Positions 52,643-62,731 of a stretch of DNA of 64,000 bases are shown piece after piece; position 1 is the stretch's first letter; each line of letters starts with the position of its first letter. The notes beneath the pieces are model-generated. The model had not been told where the DNA came from. It was given only the letters and a program-made list of their open reading frames with translations, and did not search any database. This stretch comes from Prosthecodimorpha hirschii (GTDB taxonomy: Bacteria > Pseudomonadota > Alphaproteobacteria > Rhizobiales > Ancalomicrobiaceae). Where the stretch lies: the NCBI RefSeq assembly GCF_001305515.1, contig NZ_LJYW01000001.1, forward strand, positions 978,307 to 1,042,306, given 5' to 3'. A program made the translations under genes and the position numbers.

Positions 52643-52965
52643 CGTCCCGCCTCCCTGGCGGCCAGATCGGCGGCGAGATCGGCGGCGAGCGCCGCCAGAT
52701 CGGGCTTCGGCGCGCCGACCTCGTAGACGGTCACGAACTTGTCGGTGACCGTGTGGCGGACCGCATTGAAGAAGCGCGCGCAGCCGTGGACATGGCGCCA
52801 GCGCTCCGCGATCAGCCCCTTCGGATTGGAGCGCAGATACAGGAAGGCCGCCATGTCGTCGTCGGACGTGCCCTCGGGCGTCGGCCGCGCGATATGGGCC
52901 TCGCCCATGTTGCGGAACTCGATCTCGGGCCGCGGCCCGCAGATGGGACAGGTGATGAGCAGCAT
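52639..52965 (-). CDS. soxD: Sarcosine oxidase delta subunit
   Basis: This 108-residue zinc-binding subunit shows MLLITCPICGPRPEIEFR with the CxxC pair, GEAHIARP, YLRSNPKGLIAERWRHVHGCARFFNAVR with the remaining His/Cys ligands, and a C-terminal Ala/Asp-rich tail with short internal repeats (DLAA three times). It is coupled to soxA (ATGA). Confidence 0.92.
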   Translation of the reverse strand: MLLITCPICGPRPEIEFRNMGEAHIARPTPEGTSDDDMAAFLYLRSNPKGLIAERWRHVHGCARFFNAVRHTVTDKFVTVYEVGAPKPDLAALAADLAADLAAREAGR

Positions 52966-52985
52966 GGTTTCGACCGGGCTCTGGA

Positions 52986-54236
52986 TCAGTGTGCGACGGC
53001 GGCAGCCGCGGCTTCGTCGATGAGACGGCCGTCGCGGAAGCGTTCGAGCGTGAACGGGGCGTTCTTCGGATGCGGCTCGTCGCGCGCGATCGTATGGGCG
53101 AAGACATGGCCGGAGCCGGGCGTCGCCTTGAAGCCGCCGGTGCCCCAGCCGCAATTGACGAAGAGCCCCTTGACCGGCGTCTTGGCCAGGATCGGCGAAC
53201 GGTCCGGGGTCACGTCGACGATGCCGCCCCAGTTGCGCAGCATGCGCACGCGGCGGAACATCGGGAACAGTTCGCAGATCGCGTCGAGCGTGTGGGTGGT
53301 GATGTGCAGGCCGCCGGTCTGCGAATAGGAGACATATTGGTCGGTGCCCGCGCCGATCACCAGGTCGCCCTTGTCGGACTGGGAGATGTAGGCGTGGATG
53401 GTGTTGGACATGACCACGCAGGGGAAGACCGGCTTCAGCGGCTCGGAGACCAGCGCCTGCAGCGGGTAGCTTTCGAGCGGCATGCGCAGGCCGGCCATGC
53501 CCATCACCACCGAGGTGTGGCCGGCCGCGACGACGCCGATCTTCTTGGCCCCGATCGGCCCCTTGGTGGTCTCGATGCCGGTGACGGCACCGTCCGGCCC
53601 GCGCCGGATCGCCGTGACCTCGCAATTCTGGATGATGTCGACGCCGAGCGCGGAGGCGGCCCGCGCATAGCCCCAGGCGACCGCATCGTGGCGGGCGACG
53701 CCGCCCTTGCGCTGCAGGGCCGCGCCCATCACCGGATAGCGGATATCCCTGGAGATGTTCAGCGGCGGGCAGAAGGCCTTGGCCTCTTCCGGCGACAGCC
53801 ACTCGTTCTGGATGCCGGCCAGGCGGTTGGCATGGACGTGGCGCTTGGAGACCTGCACGTCGTGGACGGTATGCGCCAGCATCATGACGCCCCGAGGGGA
53901 ATACATGACGTTGTAGTTCAGCACCTGGGACAGGTCCTGCCACAGGTCGAGGGCGTGATCGTAGAGCGCCTCCGACTCCTCCCAGAGATAGTTGGAGCGG
54001 ATGATCGTGGTGTTGCGCCCGGTATTGCCGCCGCCGAGCCAGCCGCGCTCGACCACCGCCACATTGGTGATGCCGTGCTCGGCCGCCAGATAGTAAGCCG
54101 TGGCAAGGCCATGGCCGCCGGCACCGACGATGATCACGTCATAGGCGGCTTTCGGCTCCGGCGAACGCCACTGTTCCGGCCAGCCGGTATGGGCCGAAAA
54201 GGCGTTGCGGAGAAGCGAAGCGAACGAGAAGCGCAA
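52986..54236 (-). CDS. soxB: Sarcosine oxidase beta subunit
   Basis: The 416-residue flavoprotein subunit has the FAD dinucleotide motif [20 protein letters not shown] (about 32-51), [21 protein letters not shown], and the [13 protein letters not shown] segment whose His (about 183) matches the covalent FMN site. The C-terminal [16 protein letters not shown] closes the flavin site. It oxidises the N-methyl group of sarcosine. The start is a TTG (54236) with GGAG nine bases upstream; the protein then aligns from [12 protein letters not shown], typical for the family. It is first in soxBDAG. Confidence 0.94.
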   Translation of the reverse strand: MRFSFASLLRNAFSAHTGWPEQWRSPEPKAAYDVIIVGAGGHGLATAYYLAAEHGITNVAVVERGWLGGGNTGRNTTIIRSNYLWEESEALYDHALDLWQDLSQVLNYNVMYSPRGVMMLAHTVHDVQVSKRHVHANRLAGIQNEWLSPEEAKAFCPPLNISRDIRYPVMGAALQRKGGVARHDAVAWGYARAASALGVDIIQNCEVTAIRRGPDGAVTGIETTKGPIGAKKIGVVAAGHTSVVMGMAGLRMPLESYPLQALVSEPLKPVFPCVVMSNTIHAYISQSDKGDLVIGAGTDQYVSYSQTGGLHITTHTLDAICELFPMFRRVRMLRNWGGIVDVTPDRSPILAKTPVKGLFVNCGWGTGGFKATPGSGHVFAHTIARDEPHPKNAPFTLERFRDGRLIDEAAAAAVAH

Positions 54237-54532
54237 GGGGCGAACTCCGGAAAGCGCGACGGCTCCGAGCGGCGCGGCGGATAGGCCGACACGGCCGGGC
54301 AGTCCGGATAACCGCACGGCAAGCCCCCGCGGGCTTGTGCCGATGCGACAGACCAGAGGTCGTTTTCCGACAAGACCGGCCGCTTGGGCTGTTGATATCC
54401 CGCCCGGGTTCGGATTTGGTTCCGCCTGCGGCGTGCCGACGCTTTGAAGGTCCGAGGAATGCGGTCTATGGCTTGTGCTGGTCCGCCAGAAGACCGGTCG
54501 CGGCAGACGCACGCCGCACGAGGGAAACCGCC

Positions 54533-54961
54533 ATGGCCCGCATGGAAACGCTCGAACTCGTCCGCGCCTACTACGACTGTTTCAATGCCCGCGACATCCC
54601 GGGCACGCTTGCGCTGCTCACGGAGGACGTGATTCACGACGTGAGTCAGGGCGGCCGCGAGATCGGCAAGGCGGACTTCGCCCTCTGCATGGAGCGGATG
54701 AACCGCTGCTATCACGAGCAGGTCGACGACCTGGTGGTGATGGCGACGGACGGCGGCGAAAATGCCGCAGCGGAATTCACGGTCGACGGCCGCTATCTCG
54801 AAACCGACCGTGCCCATCCGTCAGAGATCGAGATGCCGGAGGCGACCGGCCAGGCCTATCGCGTCCGAGGCAGGGCTCTGTTCGAGATCCGCGACGAACG
54901 CATAGCTCGGGTGACGGACTGGTATGATCTGCAGGCTTGGCTGCGCCAGGTCACCGTTTAG
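54533..54961 (+). CDS. SnoaL-like (NTF2-fold) protein
   Basis: The 142-residue protein fits the SnoaL/ketosteroid-isomerase-like fold: [29 protein letters not shown] at the N-terminus, then [13 protein letters not shown] and [18 protein letters not shown] at the end. Members are cyclases, isomerases or of unknown role; the function here is unknown. It is divergent from soxB with a 296-bp gap that holds the dyad CAAGCCC-CCGC-GGGCTTG (54320-54337). ATG 54533 follows GAGGGAAACC. Confidence 0.75.
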   Translation: MARMETLELVRAYYDCFNARDIPGTLALLTEDVIHDVSQGGREIGKADFALCMERMNRCYHEQVDDLVVMATDGGENAAAEFTVDGRYLETDRAHPSEIEMPEATGQAYRVRGRALFEIRDERIARVTDWYDLQAWLRQVTV

Positions 54962-55123
54962 ATTGTTTCCAATTCATGGACAGTACGTTCACCGGGACGA
55001 TCTCACGTTTCTTTGAATCGCTCAAAAGGACAGCCTCCCCTCATCTTCGCGACATTCGCGGGCGGATAGGCTTGCGACGGACCCGGACCGGGTTCTCGTT
55101 TCGCAGAAAATGGGGAGAAGAGA

Positions 55124-55658
55124 ATGAAGGTATTCGCTGGCATCGTCGGGGCCGCTCTGGCCGTTGTCGTGGCGGGAGGCGTGGCGTTTGCCCAGGCTGA
55201 CGTGATCAAGCAGCGCCAGGAGGCCATGAAGGCGATCGGCGGCTCGATGGGCGCGCTGGTCAAGATGGTCAAGGGCGAAGAGGCCTATGATTCGGCGAAG
55301 GCCAAGGCGGCCGTCGAGACCATGGCGGCCAAGGCCAAGGGCTTCGATGCGCTCTTCCCGGCCGGCAGCGACAAGGGCGCCGAGACCGCCGCCGCGCCGA
55401 AGATCTGGACGGACATGGCCGGCTTCAAGGCCGCGCTCGCCAAGCTCGAGCAGGTGGCGGGCGCGCAGGCCGCGGTCGCCGGCAAGGATCTGGACGGACA
55501 TGGCCGGCTTCAAGGCCGCGCTCGCCAAGCTCGAGCAGGTGGCGGGCGCGCAGGCCGCGGTCGCCGGCAAGGATCTGGACGGCGTCAAGGCCGCGGTCGG
55601 TGCGCTCGGCGGCACCTGCAAGGGCTGCCACGACGATTTCCGCCTGAAGAAGAGCTGA
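55124..55658 (+). pseudogene. Cytochrome c' (class II) gene frameshifted by an 85-bp duplication
   Basis: The gene encodes a signal peptide (MKVFAGIVGAALAVVVAGG, then VAFA) and a four-helix cytochrome c'/c-556 domain (QADVIKQRQEAMKAIGGSMG, KAKGFDALFPAGSDKG). A perfect 85-bp tandem duplication (55402-55571) shifts the frame by +1. The CKGCH haem site and the terminal DDFRLKKS then lie in another frame, and the original frame runs on to 55672 as a basic, low-complexity tail. Deleting one copy restores a 149-residue protein with its haem site, the normal family length. As given, the gene cannot make holocytochrome. It lies upstream of a dihaem cytochrome c. Confidence 0.9.
55402..55571 (+). repeat. 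Perfect 85-bp tandem duplication
   Basis: Units 55402-55486 and 55487-55571 are identical. GATCTGGACGG, the first 11 bp of each unit, recurs at 55572-55582, so the ancestral single copy was flanked by 11-bp direct repeats. The duplication probably arose by slippage or unequal exchange between them and could be lost the same way. Confidence 0.95.
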
Positions 55659-55678
55659 TCATCCACTCTTGACCGCCG

Positions 55679-55707
55679 CGGCCCCGATGTCCAGGACATC
55701 GGGGCCG
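55679..55707 (+). terminator. Strong hairpin terminator
   Basis: CGGCCCCGATGTC pairs perfectly with GACATCGGGGCCG (13 bp) around a CAG loop, followed by TTC. It ends the cytochrome c' transcript. Confidence 0.8.
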
Positions 55708-55742
55708 TTCGCATCTGAAGGCCATCGACCGGAGTGCCGAGC

Positions 55743-56648
55743 ATGAAGCGCCTGTTCACCGCCGCCCTCGTTCTCGGCGCTCTCGGCGCCGGAGCCTTCT
55801 GGGTGCTCACGGCGCCGGATCCGTTGGCCGCCGCGGCCCTGCCGAACCGGCAGCCGGACATCGCCAATGGCGAACGGATCTTCTGGACCGGCGGCTGCGC
55901 CTCCTGCCACGCCGCCAAGGGGGCCAAGGATGCCGAGAAGCTGAAGCTCGGCGGCGGCCAGGCCTTCGACACGCCGTTCGGCCGCTTCGTGGCGCCGAAC
56001 ATCTCGCCGGACGAGACCAACGGCATCGGCCGGTGGTCGGCGCTCGATCTCGCCAATGCCATGACGCGCGGCCTGTCGCCGGACGGCCGGCACTATTATC
56101 CTGCCTTCCCCTACGCCTCCTATGCGCGGATGAAGCTCGACGACGTGGTCGACCTCGCCGGCTACCTCAAGACGCTGCCGAAGATCGCGGAGGCGGCGCC
56201 GCCGAACCAGCTGTCCTTCCCGTTCAACATCCGCCGCGGCGTCGGATTGTGGAAGCGGCTCTATCTCGACCCGAGCCCGGTGGTCGCCCTGACGGCGCCG
56301 GCCGAGGTGGCGCGCGGGCGCTATCTGGTCGAGGGCGCCGGCCATTGCGGCGAGTGCCACACGCCGCGCAATCCGATCGGCGGTCCCGATCGGTCGCGCT
56401 GGCTCGCCGGCGCCAAGGCGCTCGAGGGCGACGGCAAGGTCCCGAACATCACCCCGGATGCCGGCGCGCTCGGCAAATGGTCCGCCAGCGACATCGCCTA
56501 CTATCTGGAGAGCGGCCTGACGCCGGACGGCGACAGCGTCGGCGGCGCCATGACGTCGGTGGTCGACAACATGTCCCACCTGCCCAAGGAAGACCGGGCC
56601 GCGATCGCCGCCTATCTGAAGGCGATCCCGCCGAAGCCGAAGCTCTGA
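55743..56648 (+). CDS. Dihaem cytochrome c, membrane-anchored
   Basis: The 301-residue protein has an N-terminal hydrophobic segment (LFTAALVLGALGAGAFWVLT) acting as signal or anchor, and two cytochrome c domains, each with a haem site: CASCH (about 54-58) and CGECH (about 202-206). Met ligands are likely in the loops after each. It resembles the small cytochrome subunits of alcohol/gluconate dehydrogenases and NirC-like carriers (DTPFGRFVAPNISPDETNGIG is typical). It probably passes electrons from a periplasmic dehydrogenase; no dehydrogenase gene is adjacent. ATG 55743 is used. Confidence 0.88.
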   Translation: MKRLFTAALVLGALGAGAFWVLTAPDPLAAAALPNRQPDIANGERIFWTGGCASCHAAKGAKDAEKLKLGGGQAFDTPFGRFVAPNISPDETNGIGRWSALDLANAMTRGLSPDGRHYYPAFPYASYARMKLDDVVDLAGYLKTLPKIAEAAPPNQLSFPFNIRRGVGLWKRLYLDPSPVVALTAPAEVARGRYLVEGAGHCGECHTPRNPIGGPDRSRWLAGAKALEGDGKVPNITPDAGALGKWSASDIAYYLESGLTPDGDSVGGAMTSVVDNMSHLPKEDRAAIAAYLKAIPPKPKL

Positions 56649-56741
56649 GGCCGGACCGGCGGCGTCACCGGACCGGCATCGCCGGGGCGCGGGGTGACCG
56701 CGCCGGCCGCCGGCCTGCGGCCCGCTGACGGCCCAGACGCG

Positions 56742-57086
56742 TCACCCGGCTTCCGTCTCGCCGCAAATCCAGTCGCCATAGGCGCGCGCCGCAGACGCGA
56801 TCGGCAGCACGACCAGGGCCGGGACCTCGTAGGGATGCGCGACCCGGATCGCCGCCATGGCCGCCTCGGCCAGCGCCGCGCGGGTCTTGGCCAGGAAGAC
56901 GATCTCGTCGGCCGTCTCGACCGTGCCCTGCCAGGCATAGATGGAGACCATCCCGGGCAGCAGGTTGACGCAGGCGGCGAGCCCCGCCTCGACCAGCCCG
57001 CGCCCGACCGCCTGGGCGGCGCCCATCTCCGGAAAGGTCGAATAGACGATCACCAGCGCTTCGCCGTCATAGAGTTCCACGGACAT
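56742..57086 (-). CDS. cutA: Divalent cation tolerance protein CutA
   Basis: The 114-residue protein has the CutA1 pattern: VIVYSTFPEMGAAQAVGRGLVEAGLAACVNLLPGM, SIYAWQGTVETADEIVFLAKT, HPYEVPALVVLPI and YGDWI at the end. CutA forms small cytoplasmic trimers linked with copper tolerance; the biochemical role is unsettled. It is divergent from nadK. Confidence 0.93.
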   Translation of the reverse strand: MSVELYDGEALVIVYSTFPEMGAAQAVGRGLVEAGLAACVNLLPGMVSIYAWQGTVETADEIVFLAKTRAALAEAAMAAIRVAHPYEVPALVVLPIASAARAYGDWICGETEAG

Positions 57087-57274
57087 CAGGCGCCTCCTTT
57101 CGGGTCTCGTCCGTCGGCGGCACGGAGCCGTATCCTCGGCGCCATCCGCCCGCCCCGGAGGCCGACGCCCCCGGTTGCCAATGCCGGGGCCTCTCAGGCG
57201 CGACAGCTCCGGCGGGGTGTCGCCTTGCCGCCATGGCGACTGCATGATACTCGCCGATCTCACGCGAGGCGCCC

Positions 57275-58057
57275 ATGGACGTGTATCGGCCGAAGCTCGA
57301 CAATATCTGTTTTCTGGCCAGCGCCTCCGAGGAAGCCGAGGCGGCGCGCCGTCGTCTCAGCCACATCTACGGATCCTCCCCGGCCGATCATGCCGACGTG
57401 ATCGTCGCGCTCGGCGGCGACGGCTTCATGCTGCAGACGCTGCACCGCTTCATGAACTCCGGCAAGCCGATCTACGGCATGCACCGGGGCACGGTCGGCT
57501 TCCTGATGAACGAATTCCGCATCGAGGGCCTGCTCGATCGGCTGGCCGTGGCCGAGGTGTCGTCGATCCGTCCGCTGATCATGAAGGCGGTCGACGTGGC
57601 CGGCACCGCCCACGAGGCGCGCGCCTTCAACGAGGTCTCGCTTTGGCGGCAGACCTATCAGGCCGGCCGCCTGAAGCTCTCCATCGACGGGGTCATCCGC
57701 CTGGAGGATCTCGCCTGCGACGGCGTGATCGTCGCCACGCCGGCGGGGTCGACCGCCTACAACCTGTCCGCCCACGGCCCGATCATCCCGCTCGGCGCGC
57801 CGCTGCTGGCGGTGACCCCGATCAGCCCGTTCCGCCCACGGCGCTGGCGCGGCGCCCTGGTGCCCGACCGCGCCCTGATCCGCCTCGAAGTCCTGGAAGG
57901 CAACAAGCGCCCGATGAGCGCGGCCGCCGACCACACCGAGATCCGCGACGTGCGCGAGGTCACCGTCCGCCAGGACCGGCATTCGGAAAGCCTGATCATG
58001 TTCGATCCCGAGCACAGCTGGGAGGAACGGATTCTGGCCGAACAGTTCAAGTATTGA
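57275..58057 (+). CDS. nadK: NAD kinase
   Basis: The 260-residue ATP-NAD kinase phosphorylates NAD to NADP. It shows the GGDG motif ([12 protein letters not shown], about 44-55), [13 protein letters not shown], the NE segment FNEVSL and the substrate loop [18 protein letters not shown] (about 155-172). It matches the short alphaproteobacterial form. The ATG follows the GAGGCGCCC region. Confidence 0.94.
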   Translation: MDVYRPKLDNICFLASASEEAEAARRRLSHIYGSSPADHADVIVALGGDGFMLQTLHRFMNSGKPIYGMHRGTVGFLMNEFRIEGLLDRLAVAEVSSIRPLIMKAVDVAGTAHEARAFNEVSLWRQTYQAGRLKLSIDGVIRLEDLACDGVIVATPAGSTAYNLSAHGPIIPLGAPLLAVTPISPFRPRRWRGALVPDRALIRLEVLEGNKRPMSAAADHTEIRDVREVTVRQDRHSESLIMFDPEHSWEERILAEQFKY

Positions 58058-58151
58058 CGATCGGCTGTTGACCATCGGCCCGGCCGCGCACACAGATTGT
58101 TAAAGGCCCCTCCGCCATGATCGCCGGAACCGAGGTCCGGGATCCCGATCG

Positions 58152-58712
58152 ATGGCGCGTTCCAAATCCGCAGCGACACAGGCAGTCGAGCCCGAAGACG
58201 ACGATTTCGGCTTCGATCTGTCCGACGGCGAAGTCGTCGCCCCGGGCATCGATCTGCGCGGCAAGGTGAAGGAGCGCAAGCTCCAGCGCGGCGAGAAGGA
58301 TCCGGTCGCCCAGGCCGAGGCCGCCATGAAGCGCCTCGAGACGACCTTCGGGATCTGGATCGCCGACGAGACCGAGAAGCTGCTCTCGGCCTGGAAGCAG
58401 GCCGCCAATACCAGCTTCGACGCCGCCAGCCGGGAGGCTTTGTTCCGCAGCGCCCACGACATCAAGGGCCAGGCGGCAACGCTCGGCTATCCGGCCGCCG
58501 GCCGGGTCGCCGCCAGCCTGTGCATGCTGCTCGACCACGCCGCCACGCCCGACCTGTTGCCCGACGAACTCGTGCGCCAGCATGTCCAGGCGATCCGGGC
58601 GATCGTGATCGAGGATGCGCGCGACGAGAGCAGCCAGACCGCCGTCCGGCTGGCCGACCGGCTGACCGAGGTCACCGACGAGTATCTGAGCCATATCGGC
58701 CGCGGGCCCTGA
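58152..58712 (+). CDS. Hpt (histidine phosphotransfer) domain protein
   Basis: This 186-residue protein has an acidic N-terminus (about 12-30) and a C-terminal four-helix Hpt domain with the phospho-acceptor in SAHDIKGQAATLG (His102). It would shuttle phosphate between a hybrid kinase and a response regulator encoded elsewhere. No kinase is nearby. The neighbouring genes include DUF2336, a family often linked to cell-cycle or signalling loci. Confidence 0.88.
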   Translation: MARSKSAATQAVEPEDDDFGFDLSDGEVVAPGIDLRGKVKERKLQRGEKDPVAQAEAAMKRLETTFGIWIADETEKLLSAWKQAANTSFDAASREALFRSAHDIKGQAATLGYPAAGRVAASLCMLLDHAATPDLLPDELVRQHVQAIRAIVIEDARDESSQTAVRLADRLTEVTDEYLSHIGRGP

Positions 58713-58763
58713 GCACACCGCCGCCGGCATCCGCCTGACCGCAGCCGCATCAGAACGGTTCGC

Positions 58764-60263
58764 TCAGGCCGCGCGGATGCCGCGCGCATAGTAGATCTCG
58801 GCCGGAACGTCGTCCTCGGATTGCGTCGCCGCCCAGCCTTCGACGGGCGCCCCTTCCTCCCCGGCCGGCTCGGCCTCCTCCGGGAAGACGTAGTCGGCGA
58901 GCGCCCGCTCGACCGCCTCCGGCTCGATCGGGCCGTCGGCATGGCCGGAGACCGCATGGCGGACCGCCTCTGCAAAGGCGGTGTCGAAATCGGGATCCTC
59001 CCAGGCCGGAGCCGCCACGGTCTCCCAGGCGTTGCCCTGCCAGTTCCAGTCCTCGGCCGCCGCATCGTCGTTGGCCGGCTCGGCGACGCCCTCGTCCGCT
59101 GCCGTTTCGAGCGAGCGGGCGATGAACTGGCGCGCGGCGTCGCGAGCCGCCTCGGCCGCCAGACGGCGCAGCATCACGACCAGATCCCGGAATTCCGCAT
59201 CGGCGTCGCCGGGGCAGCGCGCCAGCACGCGCTCGGTCACCAGCCGCGTGAACGCGGCGTCGTCGAGCGCACCGGCGGCCACGTCGGCATGCAGTTCGCG
59301 GTTGACCTCGATCGCCGCCCAGAAGGCCGGATGGGACCGCTCCGGCAGACCGGCCTTGCGCGCCAGCGCCCGGAACGGGCCCTCGCCGCCCTCCGCCATC
59401 AGGGCCGAGACGCGGCCGGCCGGCATGCCGGCCAGATTGGCCAGGGCCTCGCCGAGCAGACGGATATTGCCGTTGCAGGCCGCGCGCAGCAGAAGCGCCG
59501 TGGTCAGCTGGCCGCGGGCGCGCAGATGCGCGACCAGGATGCCGATCTCCTGCGGTTCGGCGGAGGCGGCAAGCGCGATGGTCGCCTTGTCCTTGGCCTC
59601 GCGGGTCAGCGCGTCGATGCGCTCCTCCGACATCCAGTCCCGCTCCAGGACCATCGTCTTCAGGCTGGCGGCCAGTTGGTCGAGCAGGGTCTGGCGGATC
59701 GCGATCGGCACGCCGGCGCGCGCGAGCATGGCCTGCCGCACCTCGCGCTCGTGGCCGGCCCGCTCTACGATCCGGTCCAGACTGAAATGCGGGATGGCCG
59801 CCTGCCGGTTCTCGATCAGCGCGACCAGGGCCGGCGCCGCCCCCACCTCGGCCAGCGCGGCGGCCAGCGCCGGCGAGACCGGCCGGCGACCGGCGGCGGC
59901 GACCTGCACGGTCTCGCCCGCCAGGGCGGCGATATCGACCAGTTCGGCGTCGATCAGCACCGGCGAGCGGCCGACCACCAGCGCCGCAATCTCCTCCTCG
60001 TCCTGGGCGAGGCCGAGCACGACGGCATGCGGGGCTTCCGGCGCATCGGCGAGCACCTCGGCCAATGCGCGGCGGACGCGCCGATCGGGATCGTCGAGCA
60101 GGATGGTCATCAGGGCCTCGATGCCCTGCCGTTCCTGGTCGTCGAGGTCGCCGCCGAGCCAGGCGCGGACGAGAGGTCCGGTGGCGGAGGCCCGTTGTTC
60201 GGGCCCCACCATCGCCATCCACCTCAGAAACTCGCCGACGATCATCCCGACAGTCCCGCGCAC
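58764..60263 (-). CDS. DUF2336 domain-containing protein
   Basis: This roughly 499-residue helical-repeat protein matches the alphaproteobacterial DUF2336 family: DDPDRRVRRALAEVLADAPEAPHAVVLGLAQDEEEIAALVV (HEAT-like), LVDIAALAGETVQVAAAGR, then further helical repeats and an acidic C-terminal tail (about 400-499). Function is unknown; the repeats suggest protein binding. The start is a GTG at 60263 (GAGAG upstream) or the ATG at 60245. Confidence 0.8.
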   Translation of the reverse strand: MRGTVGMIVGEFLRWMAMVGPEQRASATGPLVRAWLGGDLDDQERQGIEALMTILLDDPDRRVRRALAEVLADAPEAPHAVVLGLAQDEEEIAALVVGRSPVLIDAELVDIAALAGETVQVAAAGRRPVSPALAAALAEVGAAPALVALIENRQAAIPHFSLDRIVERAGHEREVRQAMLARAGVPIAIRQTLLDQLAASLKTMVLERDWMSEERIDALTREAKDKATIALAASAEPQEIGILVAHLRARGQLTTALLLRAACNGNIRLLGEALANLAGMPAGRVSALMAEGGEGPFRALARKAGLPERSHPAFWAAIEVNRELHADVAAGALDDAAFTRLVTERVLARCPGDADAEFRDLVVMLRRLAAEAARDAARQFIARSLETAADEGVAEPANDDAAAEDWNWQGNAWETVAAPAWEDPDFDTAFAEAVRHAVSGHADGPIEPEAVERALADYVFPEEAEPAGEEGAPVEGWAATQSEDDVPAEIYYARGIRAA

Positions 60264-60352
60264 ACAACACTCTCGTCGCGGAGCTTGCCATCCTAAGGTT
60301 TAAAGATTGGTTCACTATAGGGATTCACGAATTGGCAACCACGATCCGACGC

Positions 60353-62098
60353 TCAGCGCGGCATGTAGCGCGTGAGATCGAGCGGAGCCGCGGGCCGCCG
60401 GACCCGATCGGCAGCCGGCGTGGTGGCGTCGACGCCGCCGGTCCGGGTTGCCGCATCCGTGCCGGCGGTGGCGCCGGTGGCCGCCGGAGCGGCAGAGCGC
60501 GACAGGCGCGGCACGACCGATGCGGTGGTGAAGAGCGTGCCCTGCCCGGCCGCCCGGGACGCCACCACGGCGCTGCGCGAGGCCGCATCCCGGCCGGCCG
60601 TGGTTGCGGAGGCTAAGGCGGCCGGCTCGGTCGTGCCGGCGGGCAGGATCGAGATCGGCTCCAGGCGGACCGGATTGCGCATGGTCGCCGCGGTCGCAGA
60701 GGTGGCACCCGCTGTGGTGGCCCCAGCTGTCGCCGCCGCCACGTCGGCGACCGGACGTGCGGTGGTCCGAGCCGCGATGGCCGTGGTCGCCGAGGCGGCG
60801 CCGGTGATCCGGCTCGCGCCGCCGAGACCGGCCTCCACCATGGCGGCCATCGAAAACCGGCTCGGCCGCTCGACGCCGAGCCGCGAGGTGACCATCGGCA
60901 ACGGAGCGTCGGGCGCACCGCCCTGGGCACGGGCGGCCACGAGACGGCTCGGCCGGACCTCCGCCCGGGTCGCAGCCGGGACCGGCGGGCCGGAAGCCGC
61001 CGCGCCGGCAGCGGCCATGCTGGCGCCCGTCCGACCGAAAGCCAGCGGGCCGGATTGGGGCGCGCGGGCCTGAAGCGCCGCCCCGCCCGTCGCGATATCG
61101 GCATAGCCGAGCGCCCCGCCGGTCGCCAGTTGCGGCCCCTGTCCGGCCGCCGTGTCGGTGCGCAGCAACGCCGAGAAGGCATCCGACGGCAGACGGGCGC
61201 GCCAGCCCTGCAGATTGGCGCCGCTGGGCGCCGTCGCCCCGCTCGCCTCGCCGGGCAGGCTGGTCTGGCCGATCGCGGTCCGCACGGCCTTCATGTCGGT
61301 GCCGGAGGCGGCGACGCCGAGAATGCCCGTCCTGGACACATCCGCGGCCGCCTGGGCGCGCACGATGTCGGCCAGCGCGGCCGGGCTGACCCGCGGTGTG
61401 CCGGTCTCGGTCGAGCGGGCCGCGCGCAGGCGCAGATCGGCGGTCTCCGACGGCAGCGGCCGCGCCTCGTGCGAGCGGGCCAGGAACCGGTAGACCTCGG
61501 CGGCCGATTTCGCCTGGCCGTCGCGGCCGTAGAAGATCGCCTGGTTGGCGGCGGCCGCGGCCGGAAAGGCGGTCGCGGCGGCGGCCGTCGGGGTCTGCTC
61601 GGCCATCCGGATCAGCTTCGCGCCGCCGGCCGGCCCCATGACATGGGCGACGTAGAGGTCCTGCTGGCTCGGCGTGCGCCCGATGGCGCGGGTCAGATAG
61701 GCCTCGTTGCGGGCCGTGACCTTGCCGGCCATGACCGAGGCGAGCGCCGGATCCTTGCGCAGGTCGAGGATCTGCTGGCGCGCCTGCGGGTCGGCGACCG
61801 TGAAACGCCCGTTCTGTTCGCTGATCGCCGCGGCGGCATTGCCGAGCCCGAGCGCCGGCCCCTCCTGCTTGACCAGTTCGAGCCATTGCTGCTCGATGAA
61901 CTGGTACATGCCGGTGGCCGTCGAGGTCGACGCCTTCAGATCCGGCTGGAAGGTCGATTCGCGATAGGCGGTCGCGACCAGATAGTCGAACGGCGTGCCG
62001 GTGGCATCGCTCGCCGCCTTGATGGCGGCCGAGATCTGCGGGTTGCTCGGCTGAATCCGATCGATCTGCATGGGGCCTGACGGTCCGTTAACGGCCAT
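60353..62098 (-). CDS. Transglycosylase SLT domain protein with a long low-complexity tail
   Basis: The 581-residue protein has an N-terminal lytic transglycosylase (SLT) domain: [21 protein letters not shown] with the catalytic Glu (about residue 47), then [16 protein letters not shown] and [26 protein letters not shown]. From about residue 180 it is Ala/Thr/Pro-rich and low in complexity, ending DLTRYMPR. No signal peptide is evident. Relatives cleave peptidoglycan locally, for example for envelope machines. The start ATG 62098 has GGCAGG upstream; MQIDRI at 62071 is an alternative. Confidence 0.82.
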   Translation of the reverse strand: MAVNGPSGPMQIDRIQPSNPQISAAIKAASDATGTPFDYLVATAYRESTFQPDLKASTSTATGMYQFIEQQWLELVKQEGPALGLGNAAAAISEQNGRFTVADPQARQQILDLRKDPALASVMAGKVTARNEAYLTRAIGRTPSQQDLYVAHVMGPAGGAKLIRMAEQTPTAAAATAFPAAAAANQAIFYGRDGQAKSAAEVYRFLARSHEARPLPSETADLRLRAARSTETGTPRVSPAALADIVRAQAAADVSRTGILGVAASGTDMKAVRTAIGQTSLPGEASGATAPSGANLQGWRARLPSDAFSALLRTDTAAGQGPQLATGGALGYADIATGGAALQARAPQSGPLAFGRTGASMAAAGAAASGPPVPAATRAEVRPSRLVAARAQGGAPDAPLPMVTSRLGVERPSRFSMAAMVEAGLGGASRITGAASATTAIAARTTARPVADVAAATAGATTAGATSATAATMRNPVRLEPISILPAGTTEPAALASATTAGRDAASRSAVVASRAAGQGTLFTTASVVPRLSRSAAPAATGATAGTDAATRTGGVDATTPAADRVRRPAAPLDLTRYMPR

Positions 62099-62259
62099 TA
62101 ACCTGCCGCGTCATGGTAAAGAGGAGGTTAACGCGGGCCGCGGTACGGGTGCGGCACGCCGGACGCCCGCATCTCCCGAACGCCGGTCCTTTCGCCCCGG
62201 TTGACACTCAGGCCCGAATGGCCGGACCCTGGCCCGCCGAAAAACGATCGAGGGGAAAC

Positions 62260-62727
62260 ATGCCCGGGCTTTACTTCGAAGAATGGACCGTCGGCCAGGT
62301 GATCCGCCATCCGATCCGGCGCAGCTGCACCGAGATGGACAACATGCTGTTCTCCAGCCTGACCTACAATCCGCAGCCCCTGCACATCGATTTCGACTAT
62401 GCCGCCAAAAGCGAATGGGGCCGGCCGCTGGTCAATTCGCTGTTCACGCTGTCGCTCCTGATCGGCATTTCGGTGCACGAGACCACGCTCGGCACCATCG
62501 TCGCCAATCTCGGCATGACCGACATCAAGTTCCCGCACCCGGTCTTCCACGGCGACACGATCCGGGTCGAGACCGAATGCCTGTCGAAGCGCGAATCCCG
62601 CTCGCGGCCCGATGCCGGCATCGTCGAATACCTGCACCGGGCCTACAATCAGTCCGACATTCTGGTCGCGGAATGCAAGCGACAGGTATTCCTGCAGAAG
62701 AAGCCCACGTCCCCGGTCGAGGCCTGA
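62260..62727 (+). CDS. MaoC family dehydratase
   Basis: The 155-residue hot-dog protein has [25 protein letters not shown] (about 23-47), a MaoC signature in which Asn replaces the usual Asp while the His is kept, then [17 protein letters not shown] and [17 protein letters not shown]. It probably hydrates or dehydrates an enoyl-CoA. It is followed after 4 bp by a CoA-ester lyase, a pairing seen in mesaconyl/methylmalyl-CoA-type metabolism. AGGGGAAAC precedes the ATG. Confidence 0.87.
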   Translation: MPGLYFEEWTVGQVIRHPIRRSCTEMDNMLFSSLTYNPQPLHIDFDYAAKSEWGRPLVNSLFTLSLLIGISVHETTLGTIVANLGMTDIKFPHPVFHGDTIRVETECLSKRESRSRPDAGIVEYLHRAYNQSDILVAECKRQVFLQKKPTSPVEA

Positions 62728-62731
62728 CGCC

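Noticed and set aside
54237-54532. A glycine riboswitch before soxB
   Set aside because: Only a short dyad (54320-54337) is visible; no tandem aptamer-like pattern could be recognised by eye.
55287-55658. A separate gene encoding the haem-binding C-terminus of the cytochrome
   Set aside because: Its first half is an Arg-rich shadow of the real frame; the segment is the displaced 3' end of the cytochrome c' gene.
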